Shown here one piece after another: positions 47,648 through 59,800 of a stretch of DNA of 64,000 nucleotides. The notes beneath the pieces were generated by a model. The model worked only from the letters and a program-made list of their open reading frames with translations, was not told the DNA's origin and did not search any database. The first letter of the stretch is position 1, and every line of letters starts with the position of its first letter. Source of the stretch: Saxidomus purpurata (Eukaryota > Mollusca > Bivalvia > Venerida > Veneridae); the NCBI GenBank assembly GCA_022818135.1, contig JAFMSR010000007.1, positions 6,741,672 through 6,805,671 of the forward strand, given 5' to 3'. The position numbers and the translations under genes are program-made.

Positions 47648-50515
47648 CCTTTTGCCCTAATTTCTGTGTTTTGGATCAATGGTACTCATGTAAGCGATAT
47701 AGGACCCTCGTGATTTCAGAGTAGAAGGGTAAGTATACATTTTGTATTGTTTTAGAGTGCGTGCATTTAAGGTGTTTTGAGGTAGGTACATTAGATCTAC
47801 AAGTAGTTGTGACTATTGCGAGCGGCGGAGTCGTAGTCAATGACATGGACAAATACGTTATGCATTTGGTGGCGCGCATTTCGTTTGAGGTAGATTTGAC
47901 TAATAAAGGGTAGGTTCTGATAGTCTCCAGTAAAATGTCTGAAGTGGCTTTAGTTATGGTCTTTGAATGGTGATTCTCTATGTCCTGGTAGATAAAACTA
48001 ACAAACAATTGTTTCAGTATGTTATCTGTGCACCAGGTTTTATCTAACATATTTTGATTACTAATGACTTCCAACCCTTGACTTCATCACATACCAGCCT
48101 GATACTTTACAGAAGTAGTCTAATAAAAGCCATGTTTATCAAAAGCTTCTGAGGGACGACTTTATTTGTTGTATGTTAACACCAGTGATTGTTCATTCCT
48201 AGCTTTTGATAGATACAAACAAAGACGAAGCAATATTTACACCAAATGAAACGAAAAGCTTCTGACATTTATGTTGTACAGGATGAACATTACATATAAT
48301 CTCGTTTTATTGTTTTATGTGGCATTTCAGAGTGTGAAAACAGTGCAGTGTCTGATGTTGCCATTTCCCTGGATTCTTCATATTCAATGACAAGCAAGCA
48401 GTACGACGCAAGCAAAGGCTGTATTTTTCATTTAATCGACGTCATGAACCGCTTTGGTCTCAATGAGACACGTGTGAGTGTGACATCAGTTTGTGACGTC
48501 ATTAGTACTATTTTATGTATGGGAGAAACATTCAATAAGGGCAGAATAAAAACCAATATTAACGCGATAGAACAGTCAACAGTACGTTCTCAGATTACAG
48601 CAGAAGACATCTACACACACGCAAGAACGAAAGTATTTAACAGCACTGGGAATAGACAAAATGCGAAAAGTTTCTTCTGATTTTCACTAACGGTTATCAT
48701 AGCGTTACAGACGAAAGCGGGCTGGTAAGAGAACAATCTTTATTAGAAGCAGACGGAGTGAATATCATTGCAGTTGGTAGTGGAGAAAATGTTAATATTT
48801 CAGGGTTGTATCGACTGGTTACAGATACTTTTAACGTTTTTACCACTGATGAAGGTTTGCCATTGAACAGTTAAAATGTGCTAATATCTGAATTCGTTTA
48901 TAATAAATGTGACCTGAAGGGCGAATAAGTAGCTCCTTCAGCGTAAACGACATATAGATCTAAAGAGAAAGGCAATGACTTTGTATTAGTGAACTGCACA
49001 TACAGATCAAAAGAAGAAAAATGTCATATGAAATGCAATGACTTCATTTGCTGTAAGGACGTTCTTCAAAGTAACAGTACTAGATCTACTGTGTAGATCT
49101 ATTCCAACTGTATATTAAAATGACCTTTAAAATTGCTTTCTAATCATGTAAATGTATGGTGCCATGGGACTTCTTGTAATGAGCGAAATATTGAGCGATG
49201 GACAAAGATGAACCTAAAAACTTGATGGAGAGATACATTACTAAATGATAGCATAGGCTATTCTTTCATTACATTTATACTACTATGGTATACAATTGTA
49301 AAACGTACATGGGAATATAAATAAACGTAAAGGCAGAGTAATGAATGATATTTTAACGCAGTATTGCGGATTGGAGAAACAAAGTTGTAGAATGTTCATA
49401 ATTTTCATTCATTTAGATCTATATGCATTTCATTTATAGTTACGCATACATTTATATTGACAAATGATCTATATAAGATTAAATTTCTGGTATAGACTAT
49501 TTAATAAGAATAAAAAAACAATTATCTTGCGATGCGGTATTCACATGACACAGTCTAGTTTATAAGCTAGGAAGCATGACTGTGCCAGACTACAATGTAA
49601 AACAATGCTAAGATTTATTCATGCGGTTATTATCATACTAGTAATTATGTGAAACGTCAACAAGTAAGAAAAAAGGCACATATAGTGTTGAGCTATCCGA
49701 AACTGATGGTAAAAGCATTTTCCACCATATAGTCTGCATTAGGCATAACTGTAACCAATTTTGATATATAGCGTAAACAGGAGGGAAACTATTACCCTAT
49801 ATTGCTCACCTGGCTATCATTGGCTATAATACAAGGTCAACAATTACATCACAGGAAGGGTTAATTTTGACCAGGGGGTCAACGTAACATGCCAAATAAT
49901 TAAGCTTTTGGCGTTGCGGTTTCAGAAAATCAGATTTTTAAAATGTTTCCTACTTAAGCTCATGTAAAATCAAGTACCACGGATAGAATCAATTTTGACC
50001 CGAGACTCATGATTTGAACAATCTTGGTAGAAACAATATGCTAAATATCTAAGCTCTATGCCATGACTGTGGTTGTAGAGAAGATTTTTAAAGTTGTTCC
50101 TATAATGTCCACTTCTTTAGCTCGTTATACTAATATAGTTGTGCCGTAGCAACCAGGGTTCTGCATGGAATGAACTGTTTTGAACAAATTTGATCGAGCT
50201 TCAAGCAAGAAACATCCCTGCCAAAGTTCATCAACATTGGCCAAGCATAAAATGGTGGATTGGGTCTAATAGCTCACCCTGGTGTGCGAACACGATAGTT
50301 GTGCCAAGATGATAGCAGATTGAGTTTCATTTTTAGAAAATATCGAAATCTCTGAAATGTATGCACATTACTTTATACTTGGGTACAGCGGTGTGGTATT
50401 TACATCAGTGATGAGACACATTTTTATTGTTTATATAGCCCCGATATTATCGATTTCATCGGCTGTTGCAAGTCGTTTTTGTAGCATGTTTATTTTGTAA
50501 ATACGGTTTTTAACA
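47648..50515. repeat. Segmental duplication, left part, copy 2
   Basis: Counterpart of 17590-21180. It contains the last 680 nt of the gene B intron, the terminal vWA exon and its 3' flank. It lacks the 850-bp insertion and, beyond 50515, the 3.4-kb G-rich/tandem-repeat block. Confidence 0.85.
48331..48928 (+). pseudogene. Broken copy of the gene B terminal vWA exon
   Basis: The exon keeps its acceptor (ggcatttcag) and the MIDAS segment DSSYS. It has a 1-nt deletion in the A run at 48666-48669, which ends the frame at TGA 48678-48680. In the original frame a second nonsense codon lies at 48872-48874 (TTA to TAA). No EGF, vWA1 or signal-peptide exons precede it, because the duplication began inside the last intron. 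It cannot make a protein unless spliced to an unrelated upstream exon, which is not seen. Confidence 0.93.
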
Positions 50516-53500
50516 AGGAGTCACGTGACTTCATTTTGTTTCCTCGATGATGCATTTCCACATACAAAGTAAATACTTTGGCGGCAGTAAGCAATACTCT
50601 TCATTAATCACCACTTGTCACGTGCGAGAACGGGACTCAAATCCCCGACTGGGATTATCACTTTTTGTGGCTAAGATTGATGAGAATAACCATGATTTTA
50701 TTGGGTCGCAGAATAACAGCAACATTGACCACTGCGTATTGGACTAAATAGGTTCCGCCTTTTGAAAAAATTATTGAAAAGATTTGTAACGCTTTGATGG
50801 ATTAAAAAAATGCAAGAGAGCTATATATTATGGGGTTTCTATATGTAAAAGGTCAATTTCACAGGGACCTGTTAATAGAAAGTCTTGGCCTCGCGTCATC
50901 TTCTAAACCTCTTACTGCAATATAAAATTTATTTATATTGGAAAACCGATATATGCGTTTTTACAAAGAGTAAAGAAGGATATAATTAACTCGTCATAAC
51001 TTTCTTTTTGTTGAACATACAAAATTTGTTATTATTCACAAATGTTAATTTAATTTCTCTGCCATTTCATGAATATTTTTGTCGATGTAAGGTATTAAAT
51101 CAAAAGTCCTTTTTACGTTGAAAAACGGGTATTATATTATAGTGAAAACGCGAAACAATGCCAGTTTCGGTGCAAATATTGCATTTTGATTCAAATTTAC
51201 ACCTTTGTGCTAATGTAACAAAAATAATGTCACTATTACAATGTTTGATATTTCATTTAACTTTTTTAGATAAAACTAACTGGTTTGCATCCCAAATAAA
51301 TTTTGATAAAACATAATAAACAGTAAATGAAAATTGTACATGTAATTACCTGATATAAATCTGACAGGAATTATTACTATGAAGTCAGTTTCAAATACTC
51401 AAAATCGCGCCGATCATCTTTTAAAAAATCTTAATTTAATGAAGGTTATAAGCAACACTATGATGTATATCTTATTTTCAAAAAAGCCTTCAAACATTAA
51501 TTAAAAATCACATTATGCAAGGCAGCAGTGAGAAACTACGAGAAGTGTATCACAGACAGACACATAATTAACACATGTATATTTAATGAATATACATGTA
51601 TGTGTAAAAAAGAAAAACCCATACAAACAAAAACAGTTCTTGTTAGTCATAACACGGTAATGTTACGGCTATCGAAATGGTTTTATCCATTCGTATATAC
51701 ATGTAATCGGATGCATGTCTCTAACCCTTAAAATCATTACACACTTTGAATCATAGCTAAAAACGTATAAATGAGTAATTTGTGACAGATAATTCAATCT
51801 AGTGGAGATATCGCTCAGATAATTCAACTCCTCAATCATTGTAAGTACAGTTCAATTTCTAGGTCATACGTGTTTTTGTACTTTTAAAATAGATTGCTCC
51901 AGTGCAGGCCCGTAGCTACACTGAGGCATAGGGAGGTGCCTCCCTGTTTTTCTGCCAGGATTATGACAAAAAGGATATGTTTTGAGGCACCATCTTTTCA
52001 GCATAGCCGAGCTCAGGCACTATTATTTAAGCAAGCATGTCAATATGCCTTTAAACTAGCGCTTTACGATGACAAATATCGCAAATACGTTAGCTATTTC
52101 GAAATCCTTGCAGATCTATAATTATGTAACTGAAATGTACGCGAATCCTTTAAATGTCATTTCGGTATCTTAAAAGTATCAAAAACATGTTTGAAATGCA
52201 GGAAAATGCACGAAATGGCACCCTCAAAATTTTTTTTAAGAGGACCCCTATTTTTAACCTCTGGCCATGGCCCTGCAGTGCCGAGGTGAGTCGGGTCAAT
52301 ATTTTTTTTTAGTTTAGGTACAAGGAAATCGTGCAACACTGGTGTATTTTTAAACCGATATGTTTGAGCGTATAATATGTATAATATAATAGGTCAACGT
52401 TGCTGGTTCGACCACAATGTTTTTATCTTACTGACTTTAAAAAGTAATGACTCTTATAGAAGGTAGCTTACATGTACACGAAGGAGATGAAATGTATTTA
52501 ACATGTGTCAAATCAACTTATATGTCATTATGTGCTCAAAATAACTGTGGCAAATTGTTATACACAATGTATGTGCTAGACGTATCGCACGAATACAAAT
52601 CTCATCTAAAATGGGTCTTGTCCGTCCGCATACCATAAATCTTGTTATCAGTGACTCAACCCTTCACATTTCAAACAACTTTATCATGGCTATATACGGA
52701 GAATTGATATAGCTGGTAAATTAATAATTTTACTTTAAACTTAACTTGTCCAGGATCATCCTACCATATAGGTAAGAATTTTATTTTCCTTGTCACATTG
52801 AAATCATATGATTCTTTTTGTTTGATCTATTACTGGTAAATTACATGTTTCCATCTTCTTAACGTTACTTTAGTACATAGTCACTCTCAAACCAGTTTCA
52901 TGAGGTGGCGTAATCATTCTTTTATTTCCTGCAAGCTGGAGAGCATACCATATATACATATACAAGACGAATTCTGACGCAAAGCATCAAAGGCGATGCG
53001 CATGTTTTAGAAACATGATTTAAAGGAAGCAGAGGCATTTAAGAATATCAGTTAACATGTGAGCAGAAAATGAAACAAGTAGTTTTTCATATTGTGCAGA
53101 CTGTTTAAAACATGTTACATCTCTACTGATTTGTCTCATTTTCATGTAAATGTTAAATGTTTATTTCTGTTACAATTAATTAAACCCTTACCCTACTTGC
53201 TGCAAATGATCCTGTCTTTGTAACCAGTGTAGATCATGATCAGCATGCAGATCCATGTACTCTAATCATGATCTGCACTGTTCGATACTAGGTCAATGTA
53301 TTTTCAGGCACTGATTTATAACAATGTAGATAAGTAGAACATGTATCATCATGAACTTGTCATACCATTTTCACAGATTACGCGCTATGTTGGGAGACCG
53401 AGAACCAGTTGTTGATAAAAATTGAACCGCGCGCAAGGTGCGTCACTCTTAGCAGTTGTGTTGGATAACATGGCGCATGCCGCTCCTTTTCTTATTTCAG

Positions 53501-53881
53501 TCTACCGGGTATTTCAGTGATAAAATATAAAAGTTAAGATCCGGGGAAAATAAGATTATATTTTGTTAGCTTTGTTATTAAATAAATGTAAAAAGACAAA
53601 ACAAAGCCGAAAAAAGCATAATCTCGACCTCGAACCTCTATGATTTTAACATTGACTTAGCAGTTGGACGATTTTGGATAATATTATACAAAAAATGTAT
53701 TTTTTAAAGTGTTTATGTTTATTCATTTACCTGGTTTAAATTGTCAACACACATATTGTTTATGCTTTCTTATAGGTATGGGTCTACATATGTTTAGGCC
53801 CACTACATGTAACTTCATAAACATTGGTGTGTCTACTCATTTCTATTTTGGTACACAGGGGAGAGAACTGTGATATAGACA
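50516..53881. repeat. P450-2 upstream segment
   Basis: Counterpart of 24640-27536. It holds a tRNA-like SINE piece near 50590-50670 and a copy-specific insertion at 51905-52275. A stretch at about 52965-53640 replaces part of the copy-1 sequence and contains no recognised gene. The conserved segment 'taggcccactacatgtaa' lies about 85 nt before the P450 ATG in both copies. Confidence 0.6.
51905..52275. mobile_element. 371-bp hAT-like insertion with empty site in copy 1
   Basis: The element starts 'caggcccgtagctac' and ends 'ctctggccatggccctg', termini of the CAGGG..CGTAGC type seen in hAT elements. The direct repeat 'cagtg' flanks it, and copy 1 has the continuous sequence 'ctccagtgccgagg' at 26371. 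hAT elements normally make 8-bp duplications, so the class is tentative. A 75-codon open frame inside it (51894-52121) is not recognisable as a transposase. Confidence 0.75.
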
Positions 53882-56800
53882 ATGTTGATCCTAGGACTTG
53901 TAAATATACCAGGCTGGATCGTTTGGGGCCTTGGCTTTTTCGTATTCTTTAACCTGTAAGTATAGTTAATGCTTACCCACACGTCCAGCTCTAAAACGGA
54001 CTCCCTTAAATTTTAAATTATGCGTCCCAACATCAAGGTTTGTATTGAATCACTTTGTCCAATCCATGTCCAGTTACGTCACGTCCTGCTCCGTCTAGGA
54101 TCGGGTTAGTGTAGATCTATCAAGCCTTGTACGTAATCAAATCGTAGGAAGAGGAAGGCGGAGTCACTCACTAAGCCGAAGGTCAAAGCCAAACTTAGGG
54201 GTTATGGCTTTCAAGACTTTTTTTCTCCAGTTTATCATTTGTTGTATCATTTACTGTCTCAAAGCGCATAATCTCTGTTCTGATTAAGCAAGAAGTCATG
54301 CTCTTCTCTACATGTAAAGTTATCGGTCATTTGGACCAGGAACATTTGTGGGGGTATATATCATAATTTGTGTTAACGTCAGTTTAGATAGGGAAGATGT
54401 CGCAACAAGTCAAAGAAACGGGTTATATCAATATTGCTTTATTGTTTCTAGATTGTACGAAGCAAGTTCTTACAACTGAGATTAATCACTCTTGAGATTC
54501 ACTAGATATTGAATTAACCTCTTACATACATTGTTAAATGCGTATGACACAACACACTGTCGCAGATATAGGACTAATACATACATACAGACAAACATCT
54601 TGGCAGACAGATACACCGGTACATACTAAACAATGTCTTATTTACAGATATTGTCGAAGAAAAAAAAGTTATTTTCAACGACTTGGCATTCCTTTCAAAC
54701 CGCCAGCTTTCTTTGTTGGGGACATGGATCCTGGCCAAAAGGTATTCCTATATTACTCGTTATGATATTACTTCAATAAAGGTAATTTAAGGTGGACTTA
54801 TAAAACCGCTGTAGTTTTTCAACATCGCGTGGTCACGGGTTCAATTCCCGATAACTTGATACTTCATTCAGTTTCAAATTGGCAGTTCCTTACGAAGTTA
54901 TTCAAATAGATAAGTGATAGCTTAGTGTGGTAAAATTGCTTAAAAGCATATTACATGACAAAAATGCATAAAAATCTAATCGGATGAATTCATCATTGTT
55001 TACAAATTGTTTTAAATGACAGGGTGCCGATTACATTGATGATGTAGTAGTCTACGAATACGGAAAGGTTTTTGGGTGAGTCAACCTTCATCCCTTGAAC
55101 AAGTGAATTTGAAACTTTGATTAGGAAATTTCGCATATGTATCCAAAGTTTACGTATTTTAATAAATATTATTGTATTATGAGAAAGCTTACTTGAAGTG
55201 CTTTTAAAAAAGTATGTAATGCATGTGCCTAATCGTACATGTATATAAACTCTTGTAGAATACTGGAGCAGCACATGTAACGTTCACTTTCAGGACCTAT
55301 GCTTTCAACACACCTGTACTGAATATAGCAGACGCCGATATTGTTAAGCAGATCATGGTTAAAGAATTTGCAAACTTTACAGAACGTCCGGTAAATTTTA
55401 TTTTATTAAGAATTGTAATGACATAATGCACAGATGTGAAGGTAAAACAAAGTGTAACTTAGCCATCTTGCACTGAATACTTGAGCTTCCGAAGTCAGCT
55501 CTTGTCACGTGCACCGCTTCCGTACTGCGTCATTACACGCCGCCTGGAGGTGGCGTGTATATTGGAATGCAGTAAGTAAAATTTCCATGGGGTGACGTAA
55601 CTACTTTTAGACTGTAGACTGATTTCACAGTGTGTTCTTTTGTAACAAGCGGTCTTTTGATTTGAGATCGCGAACCAGTCTAAATTTTACGGAAATAGCC
55701 GATTTTAAACGAATGACTACTAATAGATATTTGATTGAATATACTTTACGAAACTACCAAGTTTATGATGTGTGCATTACTTATTTAAAGTGTCTGGGAA
55801 GTTAAATTCGTTTGTTTACATAAATTTGTACCGCCATTCCGAAACAAACGTCTGTATTGGTGAATAACGAAATTATACGCTCTGAAACTCAATGCCTCGA
55901 TAGCGCAGTGCTATGTATCCCCGCTTGGCACGCGGGAGATCAGAGGTCGAAGCCTCGCCGGAGTAGAAATAACTTTTAATATTTAATTTTTTTTCCTAAG
56001 TTTAGAATTCTAACATATAAATTTGCTTCAATTTATATTATTCTTGTACGAAAGAAAAATATTTCCAAGATATAAATTAATTTGTTCCCACTATATTATT
56101 ATTTCAATGATTCATACAGAGGAAACAATGCCTATAGACTTGACGTAGAATCATCTTTTTTTAGCATTAAGCATTAACAAATGGTCAGCCATATACAAAA
56201 TTAGAGTGCAAAAAGATTAGGTTTGGTTAATCATCACCATACATTAAATCCAGCATTACTACTTATCGCAACCCCACTCCATTTGGCGGCGTTCAAACAT
56301 TTGACTTGTTGTTTGTTGGAGTTTTAACGCCCTGACACCCTATGGCCATTAATCGTGGAAAATGGAGACTGTGGGCAGCATATTAATTGTACTTTTCCAG
56401 CATACACGGTCTTCTACATTTCTTCAAATGGTTATTGTGTTCTCAAACGAAATGCTTATAGCAATTTAGAATAAAAGAAAGTGTATTCGTTTACTTAGAT
56501 CTATTCTTAGTTGGAGAAAATGAAACACTAAATATCAAATGATAAAGACCCTTAGTTTCTATATCTGCTTTAAATTATCAGGATTGAGTGATCAATTCTA
56601 AAACAAACTACAATAAACAAACAAACAGTAAGTTAGTTTAGATACTCATCTCCATTAACTAGTTTTTTGTGGTATAATTATATTTCATCTGCAATATACT
56701 CAAATTACGAACACTACATTTATACACTATTTACTGTCGATTTAATGTGCTATCAATGCACATGAAATTGAGCACCCATTGCTTTAAATTTAAATTCCAA

Positions 56801-59800
56801 ACATCATTATACTCCTGGTAAATTTAATATATAGAATCAACAAAAACCTAAGTGCACACTTTCTTTTGCAACATAGTTTATGTTTTTACAATTACGTCTG
56901 TTTACGTTTTACTATTTCATCCCTGTTGTAAGTTTTGTATTAGTATTGGCTGTTTAAGGCAAGTAGGTGCTTAACACAAGAGATTAATGTCACAGATCAA
57001 CTGTATAAATTGTGGGGAGCGGTGGTGTAGATGTTAAGTTGTCAGCCGCACATCCTGGAGGTTCGAGCCCCACTGTTGTCACGACCGTTCCTCCTCGCAT
57101 GACACCAGTACAGGGTTTTCTAGGAAGCGGATTAGAGAGCGCATTGATAAGCGTCAAGCTTTCTTCACAATCGAGCTAAAATAAATTAGTATGGTAATAA
57201 TGAATTATGAGTTTTTAGCTCACCTGAGCACAAAGTGCTAAGTAAAGATATTGTGATCGTCTGGTGTCCGTCGTCTGTCTGTCGTTTGTTCGTCTGTTCT
57301 GATAGAGGCTGCATTTTTCACTGGATTTTCATGAAACTTGGTCAGAATGACTACCTTGATAAAATCTAGGTCGTTTTTGAACATGGGTTATCAAAAGGTC
57401 AAAAACTAAATCACGGGGTCAAATCATAGAAAAACCTTGTGTGTGCTATAGAGAATGCATTTTTAATTGGATATTCATGAAACATGGTCAGTATGATTGC
57501 CTTGATAAAATCTAGGTCGAGTCCGAACATGGGTTATCTAGGATGAAAAACTAGGTCACCCGGTTAAAAACCTTGTGTATGCCATACAGGTGGCATTTAC
57601 AACCCAATCATCATGTAAATTGGTCAAAAGGTTTGCCTTGTCAAGGTCAAACAGAATGTTTGTGTTTATGATATATAGTTTAGGGTTAAAGTTTGGTCAA
57701 ATATTGTCATAAGTCGCAGGTGAGTGATATAGAGACATCTTGGCCCACTTGTTTTATCTTCATATGTAAATACATGTATTCGTCTTTATTTTACTGCTTA
57801 GAGATTTTCTTCTGAAATGCTGACGTCTGCAGTGTCCATTGCTAACGGCGACCACTGGAGGTTTCTACGTTCAAAGCTTAGTCCATCGTTTACTTCCGGT
57901 AAATTGAGGACTGTAAGTTGCTATTTATTCTGAAGCCGCAAAAAATTTATCTATTTTAATTGATTGAATTCAGCATGCATAATTTACTTCCATATTGTTT
58001 TCGAAGGAACTTCGCAATTCGGTTTTACTGAGAAGTAAGCTGGAAACACTTGCTGTCAAGATGTAAAAAATATTTCCATGTCTTTTATACGAAATAGATC
58101 TGGTTACCAATCATATTAAGCCATATTATATGGCCATCATTGTCCTCTTGTTTTATTCTTGCTTCTTACTAAGTTGTTTAATAATTTCAGATGAAACCAT
58201 ACATTCAAAAATGTCTTGAGGTTTTTCATGAGCTTCTAGAAAATGAAAATGAGAAACATCCTGAAGGTTTCGATATCGTGCCGTAAGTTAAAAACAGAAT
58301 ATGAAAGATTGAAGCCTAATAGCTAGCTGGTACTGTCAGAGTTTTTGTTTATATGATGTCCTTTGCATTATAGACTATTTAATCATGTAATTTCTAAGGT
58401 TTTGTTTTAGGTTTGATCAAGAGTATGTAATTATTGTGAAAACAGAATTAATCCGGAAAAGTTTATAATTTTCGTTTCCTTGTTATATGTCAAAAGTCAC
58501 TGCAGATATTTAAAACAAAATGACTTCGATAGAAGAGGTTCAAATTACGAATAGGAACGCGAAAGAGATAACAACTACATATCGACAGTTTGTTCTTTTC
58601 CCATTTTAGTTTTTTCGATGGTTACGCAATGGACATGATTTGCAGTGTTGGTTTTGGTCTCGAAACAAGTGCACAGAAGCAGCCGAATCATCCATTGGTT
58701 CAGAATGCACGGATTTTGTTTTCAGACAAGCGATTTATGTCTCCGCTCTTCTTTTTGCAAAGTACGTATTAGTTATCGGAAGATTATAATTGAAAAGTGA
58801 AAATATTTTTGTACTAGAAGATCGCTTACAACCGTGTATTATAGCCTCTTGTATAGGTGTTCAATAAAGCAATACTTTTTTGTCGAGCCTGCCGGCGATG
58901 TACAGCTCCATTTGACACCAAGTCGCACGCAAGACTCTGGTCTGTTGCTTAACGATTAAGATCACTCGTTAAGATTAAAGGTAAAGACTGGACACTTGAG
59001 ACTTTATTTGGGATGTAACTTCCTTATGCAGTGATGTACATTTAATCGACTTGGTACAATTGTTCACCACAATGGGATGGCGTGCCAAGGTAAAGATCCA
59101 GGTCCATAGCCCAAAGGTCACACTAAGAGATCTGTTGAAATTTATCGCCCGCGTCCCCCGTATTTCGGTCATTTGTATAAGCGGGCAGTTTACTGGACCA
59201 TCGAAGCTGGGAAGAACCATTACTAGATTCCTATCCTCCATAAGAAACTGCCAAATTTCTCGCATAAAAGAGATATGGTTGGTTACAGGGCTCGAACTCA
59301 TGACCCTCAATCTATGAGAGGTTTCAGCGATTTGGAGTCGGTGACTCGAACCACTCGATTACAGAGGCGGACAACTTGGAAATGTTAGGTAAAACATGGG
59401 CACACGAAACCCTGTCTTGGTTGTAACTTATTCTTGCAATGAATGATTTTAAATTGACACGAGAAAATTTTTAACCACAATTTTAGGGCTTGTCTTGCGC
59501 AAGACCCTGGTCCGTAGCTCAAAGGTTGCACTTAGAGATTAAACGTTAAAAATGGACCTCATGCATCGAAAATTTGAACTGATTTTGGTAAATTGTTCAC
59601 ATAAAATACCATATGCCCTTCAATGAATAAACTGTTTGCGGGCTCGACATGTAGTAATCAGTATCGACATCTAGGATGGTTTCAGGTCACCCCTGACGCT
59701 TTCTTGAGTCTATTCAAATGTAGTCCTATTAAGAATAGTGCCTAAATACTTACTACCTATCATGTTTGATTATTATTGAGTGATGTTGAATCTGAAAAAA

